Assembly: GCA_013368445.1 (NCBI GenBank)
Contig: JAACJO010000003.1
Location: 2,604,001-2,668,000, forward strand
DNA from: Leucocoprinus leucothites
Taxonomy: Eukaryota; Basidiomycota; Agaricomycetes; Agaricales; Agaricaceae
Length of the DNA: 64,000 nucleotides
Direction: 5' to 3'
How positions within the stretch are numbered: the first letter of the stretch is position 1; each line of letters opens with the position of its first letter. Below the pieces are notes generated by a model, which was not told the origin of the DNA, did no database searches, and saw nothing but the letters and a program-made list of their open reading frames with translations. Positions 1 through 12,279 of the stretch are shown one piece after another. The translations under genes were made by a program, and so were the position numbers.

Positions 1-1174
1 AGGAGCCCGCTGTAAATAGATCATTGTGTGTGTGCATGAGTGTAATTTCGTGTTGCCGGGAATGAAATGGTACTCACCCGAAACGTTTCACGGATCGAGC
101 ATACGGATGAACGTTGGTACTATTGTGGTCTTCCTCAAGGGAGTCAAACGAATAGCCCATTCCACTTTGACCTATAAGCTCAAGAGCTGTCCGTGCCATC
201 CAATGAAGAATATCGATTTCCTTGGGCCCATCTTTGACTTGACTCAAGAGTGCTTGGCGGAGCTGATGACTCCATAAGTGAGTGTCATAAAGCTCGAAAG
301 GTAAATGCTCGCACCCTATGTGTCACTTCATAGAAGATGGGCGCTGTGGAGAACTGATGAGTTTGGTCCGAGAAAGTCGGGAGGATACATACTCATTGCG
401 CGCATGTGAGCAATCGAAAACACTGGGGTGAGCATCTTTCTCTGCTTTCGATGCTGCTCGCCTGTAAAGACATTGAATATTCATAGAGCCTGTAAAGGTG
501 GGTGATGCATCCACCTAATACCGACAACAAGCCATCGCCAAACAATAGCTTGTTCACCCTAGAGCATCGTATCTATTCAATATCCAGTATCCTCGGTGGA
601 CAGGGTGACTTACGCAACAACTGCAGTAGCTTCCTCATAAATGAGTTGATCCTGTGAACAGCTCAAGTTCAGCCCAGCGTATGAGCCAAATACGAGGGAT
701 CAGACCTTGACTAAGATATGATGCAAAGCTTTAGGGTCGAAGATGAGTAACATGTTCTCCTAGAAATAATTTCGTCAACATGACTGGCTTCTTGTCGAAG
801 TCTGAGAGGAGAGCCGATCTCACTCCAAGCAGCCCTTTTATCTTTGCAACGGTACCATCTTCAAATGCCGGCAAAACAACAGTCATCCTGGGACACGCGG
901 GGCATGAAACCATTTACTCACAACGTTCCAGAGTATCGTAGTAGAACTTCCATCCGTACTTCTCAAAGAATTGTTGGACATTCCCTTATAAATCTAATGA
1001 GATAGCTCGGGAGGAAACACGAAGGTAGTATGAGCCCTCACCACTAAGAAACGAAAGTGCAGGTGGACCAGGTACACACTCCAAGGGCGACTCGACAAAC
1101 AGCCACTTCGAAACCTTCCACACTATGACCAAGCCAACGTACGTTACCAGTCCTTGTGCGAGCAGTGAAGCCAT
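1..1174 (-). CDS. Cytochrome P450 A, 5' half (cut by left edge)
   Basis: This is the first half of a membrane-bound P450 monooxygenase; its 3' half lies outside the window. The start is the ATG at 1172-1174. It opens a hydrophobic anchor (MASLLAQGL...) followed by the hinge SPLECVPGPP, a typical microsomal P450 N-terminus. Exons recognisable downstream include one with DTLE and one ending in the SGLL segment at the very edge. Several GT..AG introns interrupt it at the same places as in copies B-F. The I-helix, ExxR and heme motifs are outside the window, so activity cannot be judged. It is the closest in layout to copies B and C. Substrate is unknown. Confidence 0.85.
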
Positions 1175-2076
1175 TCGAGTATACGTGATCTAGTCGACCA
1201 GTAGGAGAATGGAGAGGTGCAAGAGAGGGTGCCCGGGACTCTAATGGTGCGTGTGCCTATATAACATTCATTTGCCGTCCAAACGCCACTGCGCATGTCA
1301 TTGGAACCTGCCCAGCACGGAATCAGATAAGCAGCCATTCAAAAATAAAACGAGTAAGTTGGAGTAGGTTGGTATCAGTGATGCGCAAGAGTCAGCGTTG
1401 CTGATTGCTGCGGTCATTTGGCACCTGCTACGGGTCTGGAGCGGTTAATAAGGTTCAGATCAACCATACATCAATGGCTCAAGAAGGTTGAAGACCCTGG
1501 AAATGAGTGCGAAAGGGTTGGGTGATAAGAATGCAACAAAGTTGATTTTGCCTTCTTGAATGTTCTGTCCTATATCTGACCTGTGCCCAGTAGTAAATAT
1601 CAAATAACCTCGAAATGCCCAGGCTCCGTCGATTGGATTTTCTTCTCTATTACTTGGTTATACCCGAGTTATACCGATATAGAGTTTTAAATCAGGTCAT
1701 GATGCCATCCGCTGCGAGTTACAGCTGATGCTCGCAGCTTCTGCTAGCTACGCCCGCTGTTGCGCAGCCGGCACATGACTGAAATTGGTACGTACGCATT
1801 AGCGAGATAAAAATCTCAATGCCCATCAATGCCCATCCACTCCAGGATGGCAGCGTTTACCGGTCATGGGGTAGCAGGGGGAGTTGCAGTTACAGTCAGG
1901 TGCCCGCGACAGGCGCTGCGCTCTTGTGATATCAGCGCTGAAAGCAATGTACTCTCCGCCATGGTTGAAGATGTTTTTAGCTCAGCCAGGGAGGACTGGG
2001 AGTAAACAAGTATAGCAATACAAGAGTAGAGAGTGGTGGTGGGAGTGGTGGTGATAGGATTAAGTCCCGCGTGATT
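1175..2076. other. Intergenic, upstream of P450 A
   Basis: No supportable gene. It holds short GTGGTGG-type repeats near 2030-2055 and presumably the promoter of P450 A. I see no RNA gene. Confidence 0.5.
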
Positions 2077-4648
2077 TTATTCCTTTTCCAATAGACTAAG
2101 TATCATAGGCAACGCAGGCTGAGTAGAATCCTTTCCTTCGACGCTGGGCGATGAAATACCAGGCATCTTCCACATAATAGTCTTTCCGGCGTCTTCAAAT
2201 TTGAATGAAGTAAGGAGAACGGAGAGGACAACCTCTATAAATGCAATGGTTAGTAACGCTCGGAAAATCCCGTTAGTTCAACCTAGAAACGCACTCATCT
2301 CAAGCTGGGAAAACTTGAAGCCACTTTGCAATAAAGGGTGAGTATTCCATCCTCTAAACAAGCATATGAAATAGCTCACATGCAGGCACGGCCTCCACCA
2401 AGGAACGTCATCCTACATATCATAAAATATCAATGTTCAACTCTTTTCCTTTCAGATCGGTCAACGAAAATAAACTTACAAATTTGAATAAATCCCAGGC
2501 ATGTGCGCCTCCCCTACTTTGTCAGGGAGAGGCTTCAGCCACCGCTCCGGCTTCCATTCATACGAATCCGGTCCCCACATATCTGGGTTGGTATTCGCTC
2601 CAAGGATGGAGAGGAACATGTCGGTTCCATTAGGGACGATTAGCTCGGTGATTTCTTTGCCTGAGGTGGTTTTGAGAGGTTTAGAAAGGGGTAGGACCAT
2701 GTCTTTGCGAACTCTGTCGACAGTATAAAAGTGATTAGCGACTGATGAGCGAAATGGCTGAAAGCGGAGTGACGTACGTTCGGACAGGTGTTCCGAGAGG
2801 TGGATACCTGAGCATAACATTAGCCTCGGCGAACACGTACAGCATGTAACCAAGGACAACCTACAATCTCAAAGTCTCCCGGCAGACAGCGTCGAGGTAG
2901 GGCAGATTCATGACACGATCATACCCGAACTCATCGCTGCCGTTATTTTCCTTCGCCTCGAACAGCTCAGCACGAAGTCTATCCTGAACGGAGGGGTGTT
3001 GTGTCAAAAGGGAGAGGATCCTAGAAAGCGCAGAGGAAGTCGTGTCCATTGCGGCAAAGACCAGGGTACTACGTGACTTAAATCAGTCGTACTGAAGAGG
3101 GAGAGGGAGATAACACGCACGCCACTTGAGCTACAACCTCGGCATCGGTTAATCGATCTTCCTTGGCTGCATTTTCATTTGCTCTTACTGAATTCGACAC
3201 ATGTAAGTTCCGAGCTTACAATGCCTTGACAAAAGAACATACTCAAGGTACTGATAATATCCTTCTTTGATTCATCGCTTTCACCCGACATTATCTCCTT
3301 TTGCTTGGCCCTACAAATATCCTTTGCAGTCTCTTCCATCACATCTGCAATATTCTTCATGTCTTGTGCACTCTGCCAAGGTATATGGTCCAGAATCCAT
3401 CGCTTGAGACGAGGGAATTTGAACTGATTTGCCCAAGGGAAGACATACTGGCACATGGGAATCATAAATGGCCTTGTTTGGAGTCCGCTGTTGATAGATC
3501 ACTGAGTATGCAAATATTCTATACCACCATGAGTGGGCTGGTACCTACCCAAAACGTTTTACGGATCGAGCATAAGGGTGAATGTTCGTACTATCGTGAT
3601 CTTCCTCAAGTGAATCAAATGAATAGCCCATTCCGCTTTGACCTATGAGCTCAAGAGCTGTCCGTGTCATCCAATGGAGGATATCGACTTCTTTAGGACC
3701 GTCTTTCACTCGGGTCAAGAGTGCTTGCCGAAGCTGGTATAATTAAAAGAATATCAATAAGTGGACGTCACTAGAAGAAGTTAAAAGACCATACCCGACG
3801 CGTTACTTCGTAGAAAATTGGCGCTGTACAGAGATCATAAGCCTAGTTCAAGAAAGACAGAAGGATACACACTCATTGCGCGCATGTGAGTGGTAGAGAA
3901 TACAGGAGTGAGCATCTTTCTCTGCTTTCGGTGCTGCTCGCCTATCAAAGTATTGAAAAAAGGCTCATAGTGTTCAACAAGGAGGTACTCACCTAATACC
4001 GATATTAAGCCATCGCCGAACATCAGTTTATTTATCCTACAGCGCCATATCCATTCAGTCTGATCCAACACAATTATTACGGATCAGGATGGCTTACGCG
4101 ACAAGAGCTGTGGCTTCCTCGTATATGAGTTGATCCTAAACAACTCAACCTCAACCAGAGATATGGTCTGAATGCAAGACATCTCACCTTCACTAATATG
4201 TGATGCAAGGCCTTGGGATCGTAGACGAGCAGCAGGTTCTCCTAGATGACGATCTCGTTAAACCAGTCATTTCGTAGCAGAGTGGAATCAATCTCACTCC
4301 GAGTGGCCCTTTGATCTTTGTCACAGTGCCGTCTGCAAGTAACAATGGAACAGTGGTCACTTGAAGGTATGCTACGGCCATGGAACCATTCACTCACAAC
4401 GTTTCAGAGTATCGTAGTAAAACTCCCACCCATGCTCGTCGAGTAATTTTAAGACGTTCCCTTATCAATCTAATGAGATGGCTCGGAGAAACGCGAAGGA
4501 GGACAAGGGACTCACCAGCAATGAATGAAGATGCGGGCGGGCCAGGTACGCATTCCAAGGGCGACTCGACGAGAAGCCACTTCAGAACCTTCCACGCCGT
4601 GACCAAGCTAACGTACGTCACCAGTCCTTGTACAACCAGTGAAGCCAT
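2077..4648 (-). CDS. Cytochrome P450 B, apparently complete
   Basis: Complete-looking heme-thiolate monooxygenase, expected in the ER membrane with a P450 reductase partner. The start is ATG at 4646-4648 (MASLVVQGL, hydrophobic anchor, then SPLECVPGPP). Later exons carry the I-helix exon MDTTSSALSRIL, the K-helix ExxR (RETLRL, near 2880), the PERW motif (EWKPERWLKP) and the heme loop FLGGGRAC at about 2380-2405. An intron splits the codon after the heme Cys; joining TGC-AT to T-GGC restores C-I-G-F-K, a normal Cys-x-Gly. The stop TAA is at 2077-2079, after a C-terminus ending SLLEKE. I found no frameshift. The P450 family number cannot be assigned by eye. Confidence 0.88.
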
Positions 4649-5562
4649 TCGAGATTGTCGATCGGAGTGTATCGAGGTAAGATTCAAAGAAAGGTTCCTG
4701 AGTCCCCGAAACGCCAATAGTACGTCCGACTTCTTTTCGCTGCTTAAGTACTATTTCTGGATACATCGAACGAGTTGCTTGGGTCCAAGGCTTCGCCGTC
4801 ACCGGATCAATTTGGGATGGAATTAGGCATGCTGAAAGAGGTCGCGAAAAAATAGGAACAATGCGGTTGAAGCAAGCTGGTACGTTCCACGCTGGTGCCC
4901 CAGTGAGATACACAACTCAGTGTTCGCCCACCTAGGACAACAGAGCTTTGCATATGTAAAGCTCGAAAGGTGTTGAGCCCTTGTAGTGACACGATGCCGG
5001 CGGTCATATTGGTCTGGTGCTCGTTACCGGGGTGCGCCCGGAATCACGGCAAGCGCTCCCTCGCAATCGTCGCCGAGGTGCTAGATAGCAAAGTCAGCAG
5101 CGCATCGAAATATAGTGATTGTAAGGTGGTCTGCTACATTGTACCAGAGATTACCGACCATAAGTGCGACTTTGTTCCTAGTGCATCCGATGAAACATCC
5201 ATGAATGCCAATGACTCTGAACAAGACACTACCCGGTACATACCCCTGGATGACATTGAATGCATAATATTAATAAATAAAAATGAGTCTCCGTGATCAT
5301 CGATCATCCGTGATCGTCTGAACGCACTCCACACCATTCCTCGTGCTCCAGTGCAAATTTCGTTACAACTGGCGCTCAAGTATGCGCTCACGGGCGGAGT
5401 CGGACAAGATGAGGGTACCAAGCCGAGGTGCATAATTTGGCTTAAAAAGTATTCGGCACAAACAGTTTTTGTGCCTTGGAACCGCAATCCGTCCCGAGTG
5501 GCATCCGAGGGAGTGGTTCCAAGCTGGATGGGTGGAAGTACACTTCGACCTTACGTGGATAA
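4649..5562. other. Intergenic between P450 B and P450 C
   Basis: No convincing gene on either strand. The open frames here have no family features. It should contain the promoter of P450 B and the 3' end of P450 C. Confidence 0.5.
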
Positions 5563-8233
5563 CTAACGAGCTTGAGGCTCCTCTCCATCCGTGATACAAA
5601 TCATCATTGTAAAGGTAATTGGAACAGATTTATTCGACTCTACTCCTTTTCTAATGAATTTAAGTATCATCGGCAGTGTGGGTCGAGTCACATCCTTTCC
5701 TTCAACGCTGGGTGAAGCAATGCCGGGCAACTTCCACACAATAGACTTCCCAGTGTCTTCAAACTTGAATGAGGTGAGGAGCATGGAGAGTACAACCTCT
5801 GTGAAGAAAATTGTTAGCGTGAATCGCAAAATCCTATGAGCTGGGCAATATGTACTCATTTCCAATTGAGAAAACTTGAAACCGCTTTATGAGAGTAAGT
5901 ACTCTATCTCGTTCACAAACAAGCCAAGTAACTCACATGCAAGCACGGCTCCCGCCAAGGAATGTCAACCTACATATCGCGGACCATCAATATTCACCTC
6001 CTCTTCTCGCAAATACGAATACGAGAATCAATCAAAGACTCACAAATTCGAATAAATTCCAGGCAAATGCGCTTCTCCCACTTTTTCGGGAAGAGGCTTC
6101 AACCATCGCTCTGGCTTCCACTCATACGAATCAGTTCCCCACATCTCCGGGTTAGTATTGGCTCCAACGATGGATAGGAAGATGGTCGTTCCGTTAGGGA
6201 CAATCAGCTCGGTGACTTCCTTGCCAGAGATGGTTCTAAGAGGTTTGGAGAGTGGTAGGACCATATCTTTGCGGGCGCTGTGGATAGTGAACAGGAAATA
6301 ATTAGCGGCTGCTAGTAAATGAAGAGACGACATACGTTCGGCTAGCCGTTCCAAGTGGAGGGTATCTGAGCGTTCAATCAGTCTCAAAACTTGCAGTCAT
6401 TGATCAAAGGCAGCTTACACCCTCAAAGTCTCCCGACAAACCGCATCAAGGTAGGGTAATGTTACAAGCTGATCATATCCCAAGTCCTCTCCACCATTAT
6501 TCCGCTTCGCTTCAATCAGCTCTGCACGAAGCCTCTCCTGAACATGAGGGTGTTGTGTCAAAAGATAGAGAATCCTAGAAAGCGCGGTCGAAGTTGTATC
6601 CATTGCAGCGAACACCAGGGTCCTGTATCATGAGTTTTGAATGAACTGAACAATTCGGAGCAATCGCGTGACAAAACTTACGCTATTTGAGCCACTAACT
6701 CTGTATCGGTCAACCGATCTTCTTCGGCCGCACTTGCATTTGCTCTCACTAAAATGACCAACAATGAGTTTAGGGCACGTAGTATTTTAACAGAGTAACG
6801 TACTCAGGATGCTGATAATATCCTTCTTCGTTTCATCACTTTCGCCCAACATAATCTCTTTCTGCTTTGCCCTACAAATATCCTTCGCAGTCTCCTCCAT
6901 CACATCTGCGATATTCTTCATATCTTGTACCCACTGCGAGGGTATATGGTCTACAATCCATCGTTTGACACGAGGGAAGTTCAATTGATTTGCAAATGGG
7001 AAGAGGTAGTTGCACATGAAGACACTTGGACCGGTGAGGAGGCCGCTGTAAATATATCATAAAATGCACATATGTTAATGTCTCTATAACTTCAACCCAT
7101 GATCGTGCTCACCCAAAACGTTTCACAGATCGGGCATAGGGATGAACACCAACGCTATCGTGGTCTTCCTTGAGTGAATCAAACGAATAACCCATTCCAC
7201 TTTGGCCTATGAGCTCAAGAGCTGTTCGTGTCATCCAGTGGAGAATATCGACTTCTTTAGGACCATCCTTCACTTGATTCAAGAGTGTTTGATGGAGCTG
7301 GTATAATCAAAATAATCAAAAAAATATTAAAGTGGATATCACTGGAAGAAGCTAAATGACCATACCCGATGTGTGACTTCATAGAAGATCGGAGCTGTAA
7401 AGGAATGATAAGCGCAGTCCGATCAGAACAGAAGCCAATTTACTCATTGCGCGCATGTGAGTGATGGAAAACACTGGGGTGAGCATCTTTCTCTGCTTTC
7501 GATGCTGTTCGCCTGTGATGATCCGGATAGGTATCCATATGGCCTATGACAAGAAGAGCCGAACCTACCCAATGCTGATAGCAACCCATCGCCGAACATA
7601 AGCTTATTTGTCCTACAGCGCCACGCCGATTCATTTGAGTACAATATACTCGATACGAATCAGAATGACATACGCAACAAACGCGGTAGCCTCCTCATAG
7701 ATATGTTGATCCTATGTGGCACTTCAGTTAACGCAATGCAAACGAGATAGACGACACCTAACCTTGACCAGGATATGATATAAGGCCTTGGGGTCAAAGG
7801 TGAACAACATGTTTTCCTAAAGATTGTTTCGTTAGCATAATAATTGGCTCTTCCCCCAGCACTGAAGGATGTTTGATCTCACTCCGAGCAATCCTTTCAT
7901 CTTGGTCACGGTGCCATCTGTTAACAACAACGAACGAACAGTCAGTCCACGATACAAGATTTAAGTGAACCTTTTACTGACAACGTTCCAGAGTATTGTA
8001 ATAGAACTTCCACCCATGCTGGTCGAACAACTGTTGAACGTTCCCTGATCAACTTGATGAGACGATCCGGAGGAAGCGCCGAGATAAACAGAGGACTCAC
8101 CGCCAATGAGTGAAAGCGCGGGTGGGCCGGGTACGCATTCCAAGGGTGATTCGACAAAAGACCACTTCAAAATCTTCCACGTGACGACCAAACCAACATA
8201 CGCCACTAATCCTTGGGCAATCATTGAAAGCAT
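5563..8233 (-). CDS. Cytochrome P450 C, apparently complete
   Basis: Third tandem P450. The ATG at 8231-8233 aligns with the starts of the other copies (MLSMIAQGL, anchor, SPLECVPGPP). An ATG nine bases further in is possible. Visible motifs are the I-helix exon MDTTSTALSRIL (about 6600), ExxR RETLRV, EWKPERWLKP and the heme loop FLGGSRAC (about 5945). The heme Cys codon is followed by the same phase-2 intron as in copy B, giving C-I-G-F-K after splicing. The C-terminus runs past the usual end and is about 20 residues longer than in B or D, stopping at TAG 5563-5565. This extension may be real or reflect loss of an earlier stop. All exons appear open. Confidence 0.87.
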
Positions 8234-8982
8234 TTGAGTATCCCAGACGAAATTGACCAGGAAAGTAATGTAAGACAAGTGCAAGGGAGAGTTCCCGAAA
8301 GCCAATGGTGCTCATATAGTCTTTCCGCCCCGCTGACTATTTCCTCACACGTCACCAGACACAAGGTGCATCTCTTGCTTCTCCGTGGCCGAGATCAGTT
8401 TAGGTTGGAATTAGACAGGCCAGGAGACCCTGTTTAAAAATAGGAAGCAGCGTATGAAGACAAATTTGGTGCGTACCGTGCTATATATACTGTGGCTATC
8501 GCTGAGCCAGCTCTATAACTATCCTCTTCAGGATGGCTATATCCAGGGGCTAAGGGGAGTGTGCATTGTCAAGGTCAACGTCCAAGGGATGGTGGTCACA
8601 CAATTCCAATGGTCACGTTGATAAGGGCAGGTATCATTTCAGCCAAGAGCCTCTGAAGCCGAAGGTGGACCTTCAACACAGATAACCGCACTGAGCCCAT
8701 CCTTGGGATGGTATACATTTATCGCCTGGGGATGTTCCTTCGGACAGACGCAATTCCTCCCATCGCGTTAACCTTTTGCCCGATGTCAGGGAACGAGAAA
8801 CTGGAATGCTGTACCACACGGTACTTTGCTTAGCGAGTGAGAACAGGGAAATATCGGAGTTCTGGCAGACCCTATCCAGTGGTGACAAATATACATGTGA
8901 TGCTTTCGATCGAACGTCAGAAACTGAAAACAGTCCTTCAGATCGAGGAGGTGAAATGTGACCCTGGACTCGGTAGTAGCAT
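8234..8982. other. Intergenic between P450 C and BTB1
   Basis: Contains a TATATATA stretch near 8485 on the side expected for the P450 C promoter region. No gene seen. Confidence 0.45.
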
Positions 8983-10314
8983 TCATGGTATCATAAAATG
9001 GTCAGGGAGACTATCAAAGAACCGCTCTACCATTTTTTGGGCTTGAGTTCTCATGAAAGCATCACAAGGACATACGAGTACTGATTTCGCCGTCCTTCTC
9101 TGCACCTCTTCCATAGCATCCCCAGGAACACTGAGCCATTTCCCATTCTGCTCTATCCCGTTTATCATTTTCTTTCCACCATGCTTGCCACTCAGGTACG
9201 CAGGTCTTGGCGTGTTTAGGACAAGCAGGGTTGTCGTTCAATCTGGGTGCTTGTAAGTCGGTCGATGCCTCAACATTGACAGCGACCAGAATCCTTGCTG
9301 GAGGCGGAGTTTCCGTTCACCATTCAAGATTGGAATGACTTCACCCACATCCACAAGTGGTCCAACTTCTTCGGCAGCGATGGCGCCTGCGTTCGAGGAC
9401 CTGAGGACAAAGAAATTGCTTCCCTTGAGTTGGGCATAATAAGCTTTGCCGTGGAAACTACGCAGCTCCGAGTAGGTTTCTGCAACATCGAGAGCATAGC
9501 ACAGAGCATGAACCTTGCCTGTCGCAATGTTCTGAAGCCAATCATTCTCAAGGCAGTGCAGTAGCTTGCAGCATCTGCACTGCGTTGCAAGAATGAATAA
9601 CCTTTTGATGCTCTCCCAGGCAGTGAATTTGGAGATGAACTTAGCCGCATCTGCAATTGAATGCTTCTCGAGGATGTCAAGGGCCCATTCTCGCAGGTCT
9701 GCAAAATCGTACTTCTGACTTAGGCTGACAATCGAAATCATATTCGTTAAGTTCATCTTGTCCAAATCCTGTTGAGCCCGGAACTTTCGGGGGCTGAGAA
9801 TGTTGAGAGAATGAGATTGGCAAGAGGAGAAAGTATATACCTGGCATATATCCCCCAACAGAGGGCCCGGAAATCCTCAACGGTATCATGACAGACAATC
9901 GGGTGCTCGTCTGATTGCCTTTCTTGCTCGCAGGTCCCTTGGGGCAGCGAGAACAAGCTGTCGAAAAAGGTTGATCTTCGTGCAAAGAGAAGTTTGCGTA
10001 TCTGACTGAGATTCAATCTTTGGATACTCTCATAATTGGAATGTCAACGTTACCTTGAAATGACGGTCCTCGACTAACAGCACAGCGCTTCCGTCCTCGA
10101 AATAATAATTATCGTCCCTGACGAAATTATTGGTGGTAAACTCGTTTGTTGAGTTCTCGACCGCAGCATCCATTGCTTCTTCTTTCGGCGTGTTTTCGAC
10201 TGGTTTGACATCCATCCCTGCTTCTTCATTCGTCGAGTTCTCAACCGGAGTATCTATCGTTTGTGTCCCTCCGTGCATCGAATTTTCGATTAGAACAGTT
10301 TCCACTCTAGACAT
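8983..10314 (-). pseudogene. BTB/POZ-domain gene 1, two frameshifts
   Basis: Member of the BTB-fold family expanded in agaricomycetes, thought to act as interaction or adaptor proteins. Exon 1 (ATG at 10312-10314) ends in YYFEDGSAVLLVEDRHFK, the first BTB strands. Exon 2 carries KLLFARRSTFFDSLFSLPQ and the ALCWGIYAR end of the domain. Exon 3 carries the conserved downstream region (KYDFADLREWALDILEKHS, FHGKAYY, QGFWSLSML). Compared with the intact paralogues BTB4-6, the frame breaks near 9255 (between RHRP and LQAPRL) and again at a T run, 9168-9171, after QAWWKE. The true C-terminus CPCDAFMRTQAQKM..FMIP then runs to TGA 8983-8985. Recent pseudogene or assembly indels. The ATG used by BTB3 upstream is ATA here, so this start is internal by comparison. 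Confidence 0.75.
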
Positions 10315-10773
10315 TTCTTCATTCGGTTCTATCCTTGCTTCCGAGATGAGTGCGAGGGAAGTTGGCTAGGAAAAAATTTTAGTGCAATATATTCAGTTCG
10401 CAACCTCCAGGAAATACTGGCGGTAATGATGGTTTGAACAGAGTTCGATTTCAAAAGTGTACACGGGTTTTCCTATCGATCAACAACTCATGTTAGCCTT
10501 TGTTCCCACGCTGGTTACCGCGTGCACACTGCAAAGGTACTACATAACTAGTACAGAATAGATTTTATGGCAGTTCGACATTCAATATTAGAGGGAATTG
10601 ACCCTTCAGGCCCGTTTTATAGGCAGTCCTAGATATGGTGAGTCTGCATCTCAGGCTTTTAGTAGGGCACATCATACAATTCAGGCACTTGACTAACAAA
10701 GCTACAACGTTGGAAGTCGCTGAGTAACTCGACATTGTAGGGATGATGGCTAATCTAGAATTTACAGGTTTCT
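10315..10773. other. Intergenic between BTB2 and BTB1
   Basis: Upstream region of BTB1 and 3' flank of BTB2. A near copy lies at about 16186-16625. No gene seen. Confidence 0.5.
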
Positions 10774-12019
10774 CTACGGCATCAAGAATCGATCGGCGAG
10801 GGTACTGAAAAATTTTACTGCCATATTCCGGGCTTGAGCCCTAATCAAAGTATCGCAAGGGCAGGCAACCGGCTCGCGGATGTACGCGTGCAATGGCTTT
10901 GCCGCCCTTTTATGCACCCTTTGCATAATGTCTCCTGGATTGTTTATTGGATTCCCAGCTCGTTTTGCGTCATCGATAATCTTTCTCCACCATGCTTTCC
11001 AGGTGGGTATACAGATGCTGAGGTGAGCCGAACGTGACTCGGGGCACTGGATATCGACCAATGTCGGTGCTTGTGCGAGACGCGGCCTGAGCAACGACAA
11101 TGACCAGAATCCACGATAGATGCACAGCTTTTGTTGCTCACTCAACCGGGAAACTGTTTTGTCTACCCACAGTGATCCTCCATCGTCAATAGCAATCGTA
11201 CCCCCTTTTGCTGTCTTATCCAAGTCGAAAATGTTTTTGAGGTATATGTAGTAAGCCCTTCCATGGAAGCTACGCAGTTCAGTGCAACGTTCTGCAGTGT
11301 CCAGGGCGGTTTTCAAGGCAAGCCTTCGCACTGTGAAATTCTTGTTAGCCAGTCATCTTCCAACCGCTCCACCAGCTTATCGCGTTTGCATTGTTTTGCG
11401 AGAATAAGCATCCTTCCAACCCTATCCCAGTTGGAAATTTTGCTGATGAAACTGGTCGGATTAAGGGCAGAGTGCCTCTCAAGGACATCAAGTGCCCAAT
11501 CCTTGAGAAGGGTAAACTCATATTTATGGCTTATTCCGACGACAGCAATCAGTTTTGCTGCATCCACCGTCTCCCAATCCTCCTGTGCCAGAATCTCCTG
11601 CGGACTGAAGGCTTATTCAGCTCATGAAGACTTTAATAATAACTGAACCATACCTCGCATATACAGCCCAACATAGGGCTTGGAAATCCTCAAGCCTATC
11701 ATAACAGACAATGGGATCCTCGTCTGACTCTCCCTCCTGTCTGTCTGTTCTTTGTGGCAGCGAAAAGAGTGTTTCAAAAAAGGTGGACCTGCGCGTGAAA
11801 AGCGCTTTGTGTATCTGGGTAAGATTCACCTCTGAGGTCTCAAGACTCGCTAAAATCATGGGGAACTACCTTGAATAGTCGTTTATCGATCAAGAGCACA
11901 ACATTCCCATCTTCAAAGTAATAGTTTTTATCTTTGTGGTAGCAGATAGGGGCCGATTTGAGAGACTGCTGAGGTGTGCCTACGAGAGTCTCTGCCGATG
12001 TTTCCTGGTCCGATTCCAT
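10774..12019 (-). pseudogene. BTB/POZ-domain gene 2, one frameshift
   Basis: Near-copy of BTB4. The ATG at 12017-12019 begins MESDQETSAETLV; exon 1 ends NYYFEDGNVVLLIDKRLFK before a GTAGTT donor. Exon 2 has HKALFTRRSTFFETLFSLPQ and ALCWAVYAR. Exon 3 has ISHKYEFTLLKDWALDVLERHS. Relative to BTB4 one base is missing around 11322-11326, after EDDWLTRIS. The upstream frame ends in a premature stop 15-20 codons later, while the remainder (TALDTAERC, FHGRAYY, YRGFWSLSLL, FLMP) stays open in another frame to TAG 10774-10776. Otherwise well preserved, so the lesion is recent or a sequencing error. Confidence 0.78.
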
Positions 12020-12279
12020 GGTGAGGCACTTTGGAGATCAGAGCGGGAAGACAAGGGATGCGATTATCATCATTGCTCTGATAACAGTCAACAATGCGGG
12101 CCGGAATTAGACGCCAGTGTCGTTCGGCCGGCATCAGTGTCCATAATCAATGGCCGGAGCAGGAGGATTATCTATGATATCATATACAACATGAGTACTA
12201 GATTGCGTGCCATTCGAAGCTGAATCTCTCGAGTTTTTCAGTGAAGCTAAACATGACTCTCGGTCAAAGCAACTGTAAA

